DNA of 64,000 bases from Roseovarius sp. SCSIO 43702 (GCF_019599045.1 NZ_CP080623.1:2316501-2380500), one strand, 5' to 3'; shown: positions 24,663 to 37,847, numbered from the stretch's first letter. Translations and numbers: made by a program. Notes: generated by a model from the letters alone, not told the origin.

Positions 24663-25124
24663 ATGGGATTCAAGGAAGCGCTCGACACCTGCCTGCGTCG
24701 GAAATACGCCACCTTCCAGGGCCGCGCGGCGCGGTCGGAATACTGGGTCTTCTACCTCTTTCAGGTCGCCGGCATCGCGCTTTTCGGCAGCCTCGCCTAT
24801 TACACCTTCTATGCCAACCCATCGACACTCGTCCTCGATTTCGGGAACTGGCCGGTGCTCACCTGGCTGACGCTGGCGCCGCTCGTCCTTTTCATCCTCG
24901 CCACGCTGCTTCCGGCGATTTCCGTGACCGTGCGGCGGCTGCATGACCGCAATCTCTCGGGGTGGTGGTATCTGGTCTACATCATCACCGGCGCGATCCC
25001 GTTCATCGAGCGGATCGCGGTTCTGGTCTTCTTCTTCGTCACCGTCATGAAGGGCACCGAGGGCGAGAACAAGTATGGCCCCGACCCGCTTGCCGGGCCG
25101 AACACGGCGGATGTCTTCGCGTAA
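24663..25124 (+). CDS. DUF805 family membrane protein (copy 1)
   Basis: About 153 residues with four hydrophobic segments. Family signatures: ATFQGRAARSEYWVFYLF, SVTVRRLHDRNLSGWWYL and the ending GENKYGPDP. Function of DUF805 is unknown; proteins are inner-membrane. Start chosen at ATG 24663 because the second copy also begins MGFKEA. An upstream in-frame ATG at 24648 is possible. Confidence 0.85.
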   Translation: MGFKEALDTCLRRKYATFQGRAARSEYWVFYLFQVAGIALFGSLAYYTFYANPSTLVLDFGNWPVLTWLTLAPLVLFILATLLPAISVTVRRLHDRNLSGWWYLVYIITGAIPFIERIAVLVFFFVTVMKGTEGENKYGPDPLAGPNTADVFA

Positions 25125-25169
25125 TCCTGCCGGGCCGAATTCGGCGATCCTCGGGGCGTTCACAAAAGC

Positions 25170-25196
25170 TTGAACGTGTCTGCGCGCTCGCATAAC
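25170..25196 (+). promoter_or_regulatory. possible promoter before the second DUF805 gene
   Basis: TTGAAC and CATAAC are separated by 15 bases, inside the 108-base gap between the two DUF805 genes. The spacing is short of the ideal 16-18, so this is a weak prediction. It would drive the second DUF805 gene and the MoxR operon that follows closely. Confidence 0.28.
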
Positions 25197-25232
25197 GTGG
25201 CGAAAGCCAAATTGCATTAGAGGGACAAGGCT

Positions 25233-25682
25233 ATGGGATTTAAGGAAGCGGTTCGTACCGTATTGAAAGAGAAATACGCGACATTCCAGGGGCGCGCGCC
25301 CAGATCGGAATTCTGGTGGTTCATGCTCTTCGTGACGCTGGTCGGCATCGTGCTGATCGGCCTCGCCTTCGCGTTCGGCGGTGGCCGGATGATGGAAGGC
25401 GGCGAGCCGTCGGCACTCTCGATGATCTTCTTCGGGCTCTACGGCATCTTCTACCTCGCCGTCCTGATCCCCAGCATCGCGGTATCGGTGCGCCGGCTGC
25501 ATGACCGCAACATGTCGGGCTGGTGGTATCTCGGCATGATCGTGGCAAGTTTCATTCCCTTCGTGGGGTTCATCGCCTCGATCGCGTTCCTCGTGATCAT
25601 GTGCCTCAAGGGGACGGATGGCGAGAACAAGTATGGTCCCGACCCGCTGCGCGGCGCGGCCAACGCCGAAGTTTTCTCGTAA
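25233..25682 (+). CDS. DUF805 family membrane protein (copy 2)
   Basis: 149 residues with the same plan as copy 1: MGFKEAVRTV, ATFQGRAPRSEFWWFMLF, SVRRLHDRNMSGWWYL and GENKYGPDPLRGAANAEVFS. Copies 1 and 2 arose by tandem duplication but have diverged in the transmembrane segments. A GAGGGACAAGGCT site precedes the ATG. Only four bases separate its stop from the DUF4129 gene, so copy 2 is probably the first gene of the MoxR operon. Confidence 0.87.
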   Translation: MGFKEAVRTVLKEKYATFQGRAPRSEFWWFMLFVTLVGIVLIGLAFAFGGGRMMEGGEPSALSMIFFGLYGIFYLAVLIPSIAVSVRRLHDRNMSGWWYLGMIVASFIPFVGFIASIAFLVIMCLKGTDGENKYGPDPLRGAANAEVFS

Positions 25683-25686
25683 CCTC

Positions 25687-26448
25687 ATGGCGCGATGGCG
25701 CGCTCTCGGCCCCGCACTCCTGTTGTGCGGGGCCTTCCTGTCTGTGGTGCCTCCCGGCGCCGCAGCCGCTCAGGATGGCCAGCCCCCCATATCGACGGTG
25801 GCGCCACCCCGCGACGGGGCAGAAGATTACCTCTCGGCCGCCCGTGACAGCCGGGTCGAGACGGAGCTGCGCTATGCCGACCGGATCGACCCCGATCTCC
25901 TGACCGACGAGAACCCCGAGATCGAACCCGCCGCGCCGCCGCGCTCTGCCCCCAGCCTTCGCATCGAGGGCGGTTTCGGCGTGTTCCTGATGATCGCGCT
26001 CGTGACGATCCTGCTTTTCCTCTGGCTCCGCTTCGGCGGCTCCGGCGCACTTCTCTCGGCCACGCCCAGGGAAAGCGACGGCGCACAGGAAGCGCCCGAG
26101 GCGTGGAAGATCGGCTCGGACGAGACCGCGATGGACGGCCGCAGCCTGCTTGACCGGATCCGCGCGATGCCGGACCGGCGCGAGGCGCTCGTCCACCTTC
26201 TTCGCCACGCGCTTCTCGCCGCCGGTGACGAGGCCCAGGTGCGCTTCGCGCGCTCCGACACCGAGCGCGAGGCCTTCGCCCGCCTCCCCGAGGGATGGCG
26301 CCACCGGGACCTCCTGCGCCTGCTGCTGCGGGCAGCCGAACTCGCGCATTACGGCGGGCGGCCGGTCTCCGAGGAGGCCTTCGAGAACGCCCTGCAACAG
26401 GGTGCGGCCATTCTCGGGCCACGGCGCGGAGGCGCGGCGCATGGGTGA
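25687..26448 (+). CDS. DUF4129 domain membrane protein of the MoxR cluster
   Basis: 253 residues. A signal-like N-terminus (LGPALLLCGAFLSVVPPGAAAAQ), a periplasmic stretch, one transmembrane helix (GVFLMIALVTILLFLWLRF) and a cytoplasmic C-terminal DUF4129 region with ALVHLLRHALLAAG, RFARSDTEREAFARLPEGWRHRDLL shortened key elements, and LRAAELAHYGGRPVSEEAF. DUF4129 proteins commonly sit beside MoxR and DUF58 genes and may act in assembling membrane or extracellular complexes. Overlaps the next gene by 8 bases. Confidence 0.8.
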   Translation: MARWRALGPALLLCGAFLSVVPPGAAAAQDGQPPISTVAPPRDGAEDYLSAARDSRVETELRYADRIDPDLLTDENPEIEPAAPPRSAPSLRIEGGFGVFLMIALVTILLFLWLRFGGSGALLSATPRESDGAQEAPEAWKIGSDETAMDGRSLLDRIRAMPDRREALVHLLRHALLAAGDEAQVRFARSDTEREAFARLPEGWRHRDLLRLLLRAAELAHYGGRPVSEEAFENALQQGAAILGPRRGGAAHG

Positions 26449-27725
26449 CAAGACACCTCTCATCATCGTGGGCGCGCTCATCGTGCTCGGCCTCGCAGGG
26501 CTTCTCCTGCTGGGTGGCGGCGACGGCGGTCGGCGCATCGACCGGTCGCTGATCGGCGTCCACGGTCTCGGCATCGTCGCGCGCGCCGACGGCATCGAGA
26601 CGCGGCAGTCCCATCCCCGCCTGTCGCCCCATATCCGCGATCTCTCGATCCGGGTCTTCGCGCTCTACGACACCGACCTCACGCGCTACGAATCCGAGCC
26701 CGAAACCCGGCGCGATCTTCTCTACCAGGAAACCCAGAAATCCATCGCGCTGGGCGATCTCCAGACGAAGCTCGCCGAACTCCCAACGATCCTGCTTCTG
26801 CCGAAATGGACCTCGGGGATGTTCGAACTGGAGCTCGCCCACGACATCCTGCTCATTCCCGACGCCTCGATGCGCCGGCTCCTGGACCAGATCGGCCTGC
26901 CCGGTCTCGAAGTCACCCGCGCGGGGCCGAACTTCGACGTGCTCTCCGATGGGCGCCACGGAATGGCGCTCTTCCACGCGCAGACCTTCGCCCGCGCCTC
27001 CCTGCCCGCGAATTGCCGCGCCGAGGTCGCGGATGGTCCGCGTGTTCTCGTCGCCGCCTGCGATCTGGGGGACAGCCCCTACGAGACATGGATCGTCTCG
27101 GACCCGGACCTGATGAACAATCACGGCCTCGCCAATGGCGACAACCGCGCCGCCGCGCTGGCGCTGCTGCGCGCGAGGCTCGATGGCGACGCGCGGCCCG
27201 TCTACCTCGATACCAGCCCCGATCTTCTCACGGCCTACGAGGAAACCGATGCCGAACGCCAGGACTACGAGCGCTCGCCCTCCGATCTCGGCCGGTTCTT
27301 CGCCTATCCGTTCAACGTCCTCTGGGCGATGCTCTTCATCGTGCTCGGCGTTCTCTACTGGCGCGGCGCGCGCCGCTTCGGCCCCATCGCTGAGCTTGCC
27401 GACCAGGGGCGCGAGATGTCGCGCACCGCGGCCATCGCGGCCAAGGGCCGGCTTCTGCGCCTGTCGGGCAATGACGGGCAACTGGTCGCCGATTTCGTGC
27501 GGAACCAGCTACAGGATCTCACGCAACAGACCTTCGGCCCCGATCTCGGCCAGGCGGGGCAGAAGCGCTTCTTCGCCCATCTCGCCCGGCAGGACCCCGT
27601 GCTCGCGCGCGATTTCGAGGACACCGCCCACGGCCTCATCACGAACGCGGCCACCCTGCCCCGCGCCGACCTCTACCGCCAGCTTGGCCATTACAAAACT
27701 CTCTTGGAAAAAGTTGTGACTGCTC

Positions 27726-28681
<956 letters not shown>

Positions 28682-28682
<1 letters not shown>

Positions 28683-29995
28683 TGCGGCCGTCGCGTCGCC
28701 TCATTGCCTGCGTTCTCGCGCTCGCGGCGATGACCGTCATCCTCATGGTGGTCATGCGCGAGGCAAGCGGCGCGCTCATGCTGATCTGGGGTGGGCTGTT
28801 GCTGGCCGCCCTCGTCGATCTCGCCCTTTCCGTCTCGAGCCGGAGCCTCACCCTCGAGGCGAGCCTGCCCGAACACGGGTTCAACGGCATGACGGCCCCG
28901 CTCACGGGCGCGGTGTCGCGCTCGGGCGGCGCGCTTCCGTCGCCCGTCGAGATGCGCCTCACCCTTGATGCCGGTCTCTCGGCGGACGAGACGATCACGC
29001 TCGCCCCCGGCGCCGGCGACACGACCGTTCCCTTCGAAATCCCCCTCGGGATGAGCCGGCGCGGCGCACAGACGCTCCGCACGATCGCGCTGCGCTACAT
29101 GTCCCGCTTCGGCCTTTTCGAGATCCTGCCGCGCTGGAACGTGGACCTGACCATCACCGTTCTGCCCGACATCCAGCCGGTCCTCTCGGGCGACATACAG
29201 ACCCAGCTTCTGCCGCTCATGGACGGGCTCAAGGTCACGACCCTGCGCGGAGAAGGTTCGGAATTCCATCAGTTGCGCGACTTCACCCCCGGCATGGACC
29301 CCCGCTCGATCGACTGGAAACGCTCGGCACGGATGAACACGCTCGTCGCGCGCGAGACCCGGGCGGAACGCAACCACCAGATCATGATCTGCATCGACCA
29401 CGGGCACCTCATGGCACAACGTGTGGGCACCCTGTCGAAGCTCGATCACGCGATCAACGCGGCGCTGGCGATGACCTGGGCGGGGGTGCTCGGCGGCGAC
29501 AACGTGGGGTTCTACACCTTCGGTGCGCGCCCCGGCCAGATGATCGCGCCACGCGGTGGCCGCACCGCCTTCGCGCGCATCCGCGCCACCTGCGCCGAGC
29601 TCGAGGAGAGCCTCTCCGAAACAAACCACACGCTCGCCATGACGCATCTGAACGGTGCGCTCTCGCGGCGCTCGCTCGTGATCGTCTTCTCGGATTTCGT
29701 CGACACCACCACCGCCGAGCTGCTGATCGAGAACATGGCGGTGATGACGCGCCAGCACCTCGTCCTCTACGTCGCGATGCGCGACCGTGCCATCGAGGAT
29801 CTCGCCCGGCCCGACACGCTCAGCATGGACGCGATCTCGCGCGCGATCTCGGCCACGCATATCCGGCAGGAGCGCGCGCAGGTACTCGACCGGCTGCGGC
29901 GCCTCGGCGTTCTCTGTCTCGACACCGACCCCGAAACGCTCACGCCCGACCTCGTGTCGCGCTACATGGACATCAAGCTTCAGGGACTCATATGA
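28682..29995 (+). CDS. DUF58 domain protein, MoxR partner
   Basis: 437 residues. Two N-terminal transmembrane helices (LIACVLALAAMTVILMVVM and ALMLIWGGLLLAALVDLAL), then a domain with the DUF58 core GEGSEFHQLRDFTPGMDPRSIDWKRS and a VWA-like fold (MICIDHG, LVIVFSDFVDT). The Asp-x-Gly-like and FSDF positions hint at a metal-ion-dependent adhesion site. The start shares one base with the moxR stop (TGATG). Expected to bind MoxR at the membrane. Confidence 0.9.
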
Positions 29996-31020
29996 CCGCA
30001 GAGGCACGGATCACACCGGGCGACGACGCCATCCGCTCGACCCGCTTCCGCAAGGAGCGCGAGGCCGGCTGGAAGAAGCTCGACGCGCTCGTCACGCAGG
30101 CCGAGAAGCGCGGCGTGCAGGGCATGAGCTACGAGGACACGCTCGCCCTCGCCTCGCTCTACCGGCAGGCGATGAATTCGCTCAGCGTGGCGCGGGCCAT
30201 CTCGATGGACCGCGCGCTGCTGGCCTATCTCGAGGCGCTCTGCGCGCGCGCCTACCTCGTGGTCTACGCCCCGCAGGAAAGCGTGACGGGCGTTCTGGGA
30301 CGGCTCTTCACCCATGGCATCCCGCAGGCCGTGCGCCGCTGCGGCACCGCGCTTTTCATCGGGTTTCTCGCGATGATCCTCGGCGCCTTCACCGGCTACA
30401 TGCTCTACCTGCAGGATCCCGCGTGGTTCTTCACCTTCGTGCCGGGCGAGCTCGCGGACGGCCGCACCCCCTCGGCCTCGACCAGCTACCTGCGCAGCAC
30501 GCTGTTCGACGACGACCGGCATTCGGGCGAATCCCTGGGCGTCTTCGCCTCGTTCCTCTTCTCGCACAACACCCAGGTCGCGATCCTGACCTTCACGCTC
30601 GGCATCTTCGTCACGCTCCCGTCCTTCATCCTCACCTATTACAACGGCCTGATCCTCGGCGCCTTTTTCGCCATGTTCGCGCAGGCGGGCCTCGGCTACG
30701 AGCTTTTCGGCTGGCTCTCGATCCACGGCGTGACCGAGCTTTCGGCGATCTGCGTGGCCTGCGCGGGTGGCGCGCAACTGGGCCTCGCGGTGCTGCTGCC
30801 GGGCAACCGCACACGCCGGGCCGCGCTCCGCGAACGCGGGCGTGACGCGGTGAAGCTGATGGTGCTCGCGGGGCTCATGCTGATCGTCGCGGCCTTCGTC
30901 GAGGGGTTCCTCCGACAGACCGTGCAATCGACCGAGCTTCGCCTCGCCATCGGCTGGGGTCTCGGACTCGGCTGGATCGCCTGGCTGCTCCTCTCGGGAC
31001 GCGAGGAGACCGCGCGATGA
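29992..31020 (+). CDS. SpoIIM-family (stage II sporulation protein M-like) membrane protein
   Basis: 342 residues. A soluble N-terminal part (about 1-110) precedes five or six transmembrane helices. SpoIIM features are FTLGIFVTLPSFILTYYNGLILGAF and the HGVTEL motif. In non-sporulating bacteria this family travels with MoxR/DUF58/RDD genes and its role is unknown. It overlaps both neighbours by ATGA. Confidence 0.88.
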   Translation: MTAEARITPGDDAIRSTRFRKEREAGWKKLDALVTQAEKRGVQGMSYEDTLALASLYRQAMNSLSVARAISMDRALLAYLEALCARAYLVVYAPQESVTGVLGRLFTHGIPQAVRRCGTALFIGFLAMILGAFTGYMLYLQDPAWFFTFVPGELADGRTPSASTSYLRSTLFDDDRHSGESLGVFASFLFSHNTQVAILTFTLGIFVTLPSFILTYYNGLILGAFFAMFAQAGLGYELFGWLSIHGVTELSAICVACAGGAQLGLAVLLPGNRTRRAALRERGRDAVKLMVLAGLMLIVAAFVEGFLRQTVQSTELRLAIGWGLGLGWIAWLLLSGREETAR

Positions 31021-31937
31021 CGACCACCACGGTCAACCGCAACCTCGGCATCCGGCGGCTCGAGAACTACCTGCCGCCAGAAGGCGTGCCCATCGCCTTC
31101 GACATCGCGGGGCTCGGCGCGCGCCTCGGGGCCCAGATCCTCGACATCGTGATCACGTTCGGCTCGGTCCTCGTGCTGCTCTGGGTGCTCATCTGGATCA
31201 ACATCCTGTCCTGGAGCGCCTTCGCCACGCTGTTCATCCTGCTCATCTTCTTCGTCCGTATCCCCTACTACATCCTCGCCGAACTGGTCTGGAACGGGCG
31301 CACCCTCGGAAAGCGCATGGTCAAGATCCGCGTGATCAGCGCCGACGGCACGCGGCTCAGCCCCTACCAGGTCACCGCGCGCAACCTGATGAAGGAGATC
31401 GAGGTTTTCACGCCCATATCCATGCTCCTGGGCGCCGGGAATTTTCACTGGATCGTGTCCGTGCTCATCTTCCTGTGGTCATTCGGCGTGCTCTTCGTGC
31501 CGCTCTTCAACAAGCGGCGGCAGCGGCTGGGCGACATGATCGCGGGCACCGTCGTCGTCGATCAGCCCAAGACCGTGCTTCTGCCCGACCTCACCCAGGC
31601 CAACCTCAAGCGCAGCACCGGCGCGCGCTTCGTCTTCGATCCCAGCCATCTCGGCATCTACGGCCGTTACGAGCTTCAGGTGCTCGAACAGATCCTGCGC
31701 GACCCGCCGAAGACGATCGAAGCGCGCGAGCGCGTGGCCGAGGTCGTGGCCACCATCCTGCGCAAGATCGACTATCCCGAACGGGTCGCGCGCACCGAGG
31801 AATGGGAATTCCTGCACGAGTTCTATACCCAGCAGCGTGAATTCCTCGAAAGCCGCCACCTCTTTGGCGACAGCCGCGAGAACAAGTTCCACGACAAGGC
31901 GCCGACGCCGGAGCGGAATGGCGGAAAATCCGGCTGA
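31017..31937 (+). CDS. RDD family membrane protein
   Basis: 306 residues. RDD domain at about 20-200: DIAGLGARLGAQILDIVI (the Arg/Asp pair of the first helix), WNGRTLGKRMVKIRVISADG, and RRQRLGDMIAGTVVVDQP. The C-terminal 110 residues are soluble and helical. Last gene of the operon, overlapping SpoIIM by ATGA. RDD proteins are thought to be channels or transport-related, but here the function is open. Confidence 0.9.
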   Translation: MTTTTVNRNLGIRRLENYLPPEGVPIAFDIAGLGARLGAQILDIVITFGSVLVLLWVLIWINILSWSAFATLFILLIFFVRIPYYILAELVWNGRTLGKRMVKIRVISADGTRLSPYQVTARNLMKEIEVFTPISMLLGAGNFHWIVSVLIFLWSFGVLFVPLFNKRRQRLGDMIAGTVVVDQPKTVLLPDLTQANLKRSTGARFVFDPSHLGIYGRYELQVLEQILRDPPKTIEARERVAEVVATILRKIDYPERVARTEEWEFLHEFYTQQREFLESRHLFGDSRENKFHDKAPTPERNGGKSG

Positions 31938-32033
31938 CATGTCGCAGATTCCGATAGACTTGGACGGGGATCGTGCCTACGCCTGCCCGGTGTGACCGGT
32001 CGCGCCGCGCCCGGCCCAGCCAGGGAGACTGCC

Positions 32034-33407
32034 ATGTTCCTTTCGGTTTTCGACATGTTCAAGGTGGGCGTCGGCCCTTCATCGTCGCACACGATGGGGC
32101 CGATGGTGGCCGCCGCGCGCTTCCTCGACAAGATGCGCGCCGCGCCCTTCGCCCCCCACGGGGTCAAGGGCACGCTCCACGGAAGCCTCGCCTTCACGGG
32201 CGTCGGCCACGCCACCGACCGCGCCACGATCCTCGGTCTCGCCGGTTTCAGGCCCGAAACCTACGACGCCGGGAAGGCCGAGGAGACGCTCGCGCAGATC
32301 CACGACACGCATACCATCCGGCCCGATGGCCTGCCCGAGCTGAAATTCCATCCCAAGGACGATCTCGTCTTCGATTTCGGGCCCAACCTGCCGGGTCACG
32401 CCAACGGCATGGTGCTGATGGCCACCGACGCGCAGGGCGACGTGATCCTGCAGGAAACATATTACTCCATCGGCGGCGGTTTCGTGCTGACCGGGGACGA
32501 ACTTGCCCAGGGCCGCGACACCGATGACGGCGCACCCGTCCCCTACCCGTTCAAATCCGCGGCCGAGATGCTCGAGATGGCCGAGAGCTCGGGCAAATCC
32601 ATCGCCGAGATGAAGCGCGCGAACGAGATCTCGCGCGGCGGGGCCGAGAACCTGAAATCCGGCGTCGCACGTATCTGGCAGGTGATGAACGACTGCATCG
32701 ACCGTGGCCTCGCCACCGAGGGCGAATTGCCCGGCGGCCTCATGGTCAAGCGCCGCGCCAAGGGCATCCACGACGCGCTCCTGGCCGAGCGGGGGACCAA
32801 TCTCAATGCCCCCCACAAGATCAACGACTGGATGAGCGTCTATGCCATGGCCGTGAACGAGGAGAATGCCGCCGGCGGCCAGGTCGTGACCGCGCCCACC
32901 AACGGCGCGGCGGGAGTCGTTCCGGCCGTGATCCGCTACTGGCTCGACCATGTGCCGGGCGCGTCCGCCGAGCGCGTGGACGAATTCCTGCTGACCGCCG
33001 CCGCCATCGGCGGCCTCGTGAAGTTCAACGCCTCGATCTCTGGGGCCGAAGCAGGCTGCCAGGCCGAGGTCGGCAGCGCCGCGGCCATGGGCGCGGCGGG
33101 GCTCGCCGCCGTGCTGGGCGGCACGCCCGCCCAGATCGAGAACGCCGCCGAGATCGCGCTCGAGCATCATCTCGGGATGACCTGCGATCCGGTGAAAGGC
33201 TTGGTTCAGGTGCCCTGCATCGAGCGCAACGGCCTCGGCGCGATCAAGGCGGTGAGCGCGGCCTCCCTTGCCCTTCGGGGCGATGGCACGCATCTCGTCC
33301 CGCTCGACGCCTGCATCGAGACCATGCGCCAGACCGGCGAGGACATGAGCGAGAAATACAAGGAAACCTCGCTTGGCGGCCTCGCCGTCAACGTCCCCAA
33401 CTGCTGA
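32034..33407 (+). CDS. sdaA: L-serine ammonia-lyase, iron-sulfur type
   Basis: 457 residues, single-chain form. The beta domain at the N-terminus carries [13 protein letters not shown]. The alpha domain holds the Cys ligands of the [4Fe-4S] cluster in [11 protein letters not shown] and [18 protein letters not shown]. It deaminates L-serine to pyruvate and ammonia in the cytoplasm. Start at ATG 32034 after CAGGGAGACTGCC. It shares one base (TGATG) with the following exporter gene, so the two are coupled. Confidence 0.95.
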   Translation: MFLSVFDMFKVGVGPSSSHTMGPMVAAARFLDKMRAAPFAPHGVKGTLHGSLAFTGVGHATDRATILGLAGFRPETYDAGKAEETLAQIHDTHTIRPDGLPELKFHPKDDLVFDFGPNLPGHANGMVLMATDAQGDVILQETYYSIGGGFVLTGDELAQGRDTDDGAPVPYPFKSAAEMLEMAESSGKSIAEMKRANEISRGGAENLKSGVARIWQVMNDCIDRGLATEGELPGGLMVKRRAKGIHDALLAERGTNLNAPHKINDWMSVYAMAVNEENAAGGQVVTAPTNGAAGVVPAVIRYWLDHVPGASAERVDEFLLTAAAIGGLVKFNASISGAEAGCQAEVGSAAAMGAAGLAAVLGGTPAQIENAAEIALEHHLGMTCDPVKGLVQVPCIERNGLGAIKAVSAASLALRGDGTHLVPLDACIETMRQTGEDMSEKYKETSLGGLAVNVPNC

Positions 33408-34339
33408 TGACCCGGCCCGCTCTTCCGGCCATCTCGGCGGGAAACACGACGCTCGGCATCGTCTTCATGATCGGCTTCTCGGTCCTGGCACCCGTCATGG
33501 ACACGGCGGCCAAGCTTATCGGCGACGGGCTCGCCGTGGGCCAGGTCGCCGCGACCCGCTTCGTGTTCCAGGCGGCGATCCTCCTGCCGATCGCCTGGGC
33601 GGCGGGCTGGCTTCACCGGCCGCGCAGGGGAGAAATCCGGCTCCACCTCGCCCGCGCGCTCCTGCTGCTGATGGCCACCTCTCTCTTCTTCTTCTCGCTG
33701 CGCTACATGCCGGTGGCCGAGGCCATCTCGATCTTCTTCGTGGAACCCTTCATCCTCACCCTGCTCGGCGCGTGGCTCCTGTCCGAACCCATCGGCCCGC
33801 GCCGCTATGTCGCCTGCGCCATCGGCTTCGCGGGCGCGCTTCTCATCATCCGGCCCACGTTTCACGACGTGGGTGTGGTGGCTTTCCTGCCGCTCGGCAC
33901 GGCCTGCCTCTTCGCGCTCTACATGATCCTCACCCGCCGCATGGCCACGACCATGAACCCGATCACCCTTCAGGCCTACACGGGCCTTGCCGCGCTCGTC
34001 ATCGCGATGCCGATCCTCACCGTGATGGACGGCTCGGGCGTGGCCGAGCTCGACCCCTCCTGGCCGACGCAACGCGAGATCCTTCTGCTCTGCACGGTCG
34101 GCCTCGTCGCCACGCTGAGCCATGTCTGCATCAGTTTCGCGCTCTCCTTCGCCCCGGCCTCGACCATCGCGCCGCTGCAATATCTCGAGATCGTCTCGGC
34201 CACGCTCCTCGGCTTCTGGATCTTCGGAGAGCTGCCCGATGCGATCACGTGGCTCGGGATCACCCTCATCGTGGGATCGGGGCTCTTCGTGTTCCTGCGC
34301 GAACGTCACCTCGAACGGCGCCCGCCCCCGCCGCCCTGA
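33407..34339 (+). CDS. EamA/DMT family transporter
   Basis: 310 residues with ten hydrophobic helices in two EamA repeats (TLGIVFMIGFSVLAPVMDT shortened; ALLLLMATSLFFFSLRYMPVAEA; LQYLEIVSATLLGFWIFGELP). The RhaT-like pattern suggests export of metabolites such as amino acids. Co-translation with the serine deaminase hints at relief of serine or a related amino acid, by inference. Its stop abuts the convergent thiamine gene with no gap. Confidence 0.88.
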   Translation: MTRPALPAISAGNTTLGIVFMIGFSVLAPVMDTAAKLIGDGLAVGQVAATRFVFQAAILLPIAWAAGWLHRPRRGEIRLHLARALLLLMATSLFFFSLRYMPVAEAISIFFVEPFILTLLGAWLLSEPIGPRRYVACAIGFAGALLIIRPTFHDVGVVAFLPLGTACLFALYMILTRRMATTMNPITLQAYTGLAALVIAMPILTVMDGSGVAELDPSWPTQREILLLCTVGLVATLSHVCISFALSFAPASTIAPLQYLEIVSATLLGFWIFGELPDAITWLGITLIVGSGLFVFLRERHLERRPPPPP

Positions 34340-35005
34340 TCACCAGCGCGCCGCGCTCCGGCCGAGCGAGGCGACAACCCCGTCGAGGCAATCGCTCGGC
34401 AGGCTGAGCAGCATCTTGGGCGCCGTGAACCCCAGTTGGATCGCCCCCGTCGCCCGGTTCGACGTGCCGATCATCCCGTCGGGCGCGAAGTTCAGACCGT
34501 CGATCGGCCATTCCAGCCCCTCCGACACCCCCTCGACCGCGCCCATCGGGAAAAGCGAGACCGTCACGCCCCGCGCGAGGTCCAGCGCGAAATTCGGCGG
34601 CGACAGCAGGACAAGGCTATCCTCGCTCGTCAACACGGCCCGCTTGCCCGGATACCGCACCAGGGTGTTGCATGCCGCGAGCTGATGATCCAGCCGCTTG
34701 CCCAGGAACCCCACCCCGATGACGAGCGGCGCCTCGATGTTGCGCAGTGCCTTGTCGAAATCGGTGCTGTCCTGTTCGGCGATCCGATGCACCCGCTCTC
34801 CGGGGATGCGGGCGCGCGCTTCGTTCGAGAGGCTGTCGAGATCGCCGATCACCGCCTCGGGAACGACTCCCGCCGCAAGTGCCGCATCCGCACCGCTGTC
34901 CGCGGCCACCACCCTCGGGGCGTGGCGCAGCGCGGCGCGCAGGCCGCTTTCCGCGACGCTGCCGCCCCCGACAAGCGTGATCGGTTCGTTTCCGTGAACA
35001 ATCAT
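34340..35005 (-). CDS. thiN: thiamine pyrophosphokinase
   Basis: 221 residues. Visible: VVAADSGADAALAAGVVPEAVIGDLDSL, the GDLDS substrate loop, and QDSTDFDKAL, all typical of TPK, which converts thiamine and ATP to thiamine diphosphate and AMP. The C-terminal part has the thiamine-binding pattern WPIDGLNFAPDGMIGTSN. Cytoplasmic. Start at ATG 35005 after GGGGAAAGTAG. No other thiamine gene or TPP riboswitch is nearby. Confidence 0.92.
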   Translation of the reverse strand: MIVHGNEPITLVGGGSVAESGLRAALRHAPRVVAADSGADAALAAGVVPEAVIGDLDSLSNEARARIPGERVHRIAEQDSTDFDKALRNIEAPLVIGVGFLGKRLDHQLAACNTLVRYPGKRAVLTSEDSLVLLSPPNFALDLARGVTVSLFPMGAVEGVSEGLEWPIDGLNFAPDGMIGTSNRATGAIQLGFTAPKMLLSLPSDCLDGVVASLGRSAARW

Positions 35006-35123
35006 CTACTTTCCCCGCGATTACCCCGGCTTTACGAAACAGATCACAAATTCGTCACGAAATGATACGCTCGTCTTCTCAGATTCGGGCCTCTTTTGAC
35101 GGGTCCACCATGGTAAACACGCC

Positions 35124-35141
35124 TTGTGTGGGCAAACACAA
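35124..35141 (+). promoter_or_regulatory. short inverted repeat in the leader of the acidic protein gene
   Basis: TTGTGT and ACACAA, spaced by GGGCAA, end 12 bases before the ATG. The hairpin would sit next to the ribosome-binding region, which is itself weak (GCGAGC). A repressor site or translational hairpin are both possible. Confidence 0.3.
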
Positions 35142-35153
35142 AGCGAGCATCTT

Positions 35154-37301
<2,148 letters not shown>

Positions 37302-37332
37302 CACCGGGGGCCCTGCCCCGTTCCTGCGGAAA

Positions 37333-37358
37333 ATCCCCGGTCCACACCGGGGATTTTT
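37333..37358 (+). terminator. Rho-independent terminator of the acidic protein gene
   Basis: A 9-base stem ATCCCCGGT / ACCGGGGAT with a CCAC loop is followed by TTTT, 31 bases after the stop. It separates the protein gene from the tmRNA promoter. Confidence 0.85.
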
Positions 37359-37372
37359 CCTGTCCGCCCCCT

Positions 37373-37400
37373 TTGCAAGCGGCCTGATCGGCCCTATATT
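37373..37400 (+). promoter_or_regulatory. sigma-70 type promoter of ssrA
   Basis: TTGCAA (-35) and TATATT (-10) are spaced by 16 bases, just before the acceptor part of the tmRNA gene. A transcription start near 37407 is expected. Confidence 0.65.
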
Positions 37401-37406
37401 CCAAGT

Positions 37407-37735
37407 GTTCTGCAAGGGACTATGGACATAAACGCGCTCGTAATAAGCGGATCGGACCCGGGGGCGGTACCCGGCGGCTCCACCAAATACCCTCGTTGGG
37501 GGATCACGGGGCCGAAACAGGATCGACGAACGTCTAAAGGGGTTAGCTTTGTCCCGGTGAGATACCACCGTTATCGGTTCATCAAAGCATAATTGCCAAC
37601 GACAATCGTGCTCCGGTTGCTCTGGCTGCGTAAGCAGTTCGAGGAATCGAAACTTTAAGCCCTTGCCTCTAGCAAGGTAAGGCGGGGTTCGCAGGCACCT
37701 GGCAACAGAAGCCTGCACTTTCCATTTCTGCCCGG
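37407..37735 (+). ncRNA. ssrA: transfer-messenger RNA, circularly permuted two-piece form
   Basis: The 3' tRNA half comes first and ends CGGCTCC-A-CCA at 37485. After a short intervening loop the 5' half starts GGGGCCG at 37508. The two pair into a 7-bp acceptor stem with a G-U wobble at the third pair, the alanine identity element. The coding piece holds the tag frame at 37595-37633 and stem-loops such as GCAGGC/GCCTGC. The precursor is cut into an acceptor RNA and a coding RNA. The gene order is typical of alphaproteobacteria. tmRNA with SmpB rescues stalled ribosomes. Ends are approximate. Confidence 0.95.
37595..37633 (+). other. tmRNA tag reading frame
   Basis: GCC is the resume codon and TAA the stop. 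The frame reads ANDNRAPVALAA. The terminal Leu-Ala-Ala is the ClpXP degradation signal and the AND start is the SspB contact region. SspB is encoded at 40011-40505. Confidence 0.95.
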
Positions 37736-37847
37736 ACATTGACACATCGCCCGCCGAGGCGCATTCTTGCCGCATGGGGCCACACGCGACTGCCCCGTGA
37801 GGCCCAGGCCCAAAGTCGCATCCACTGTCGTTTCCAGAGGATGTGCC

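Noticed and set aside
23358..25688. 776-codon minus-strand frame across the DUF805 and rhodanese genes
   Set aside because: It covers four well-supported genes and reads like a shadow of their codons.
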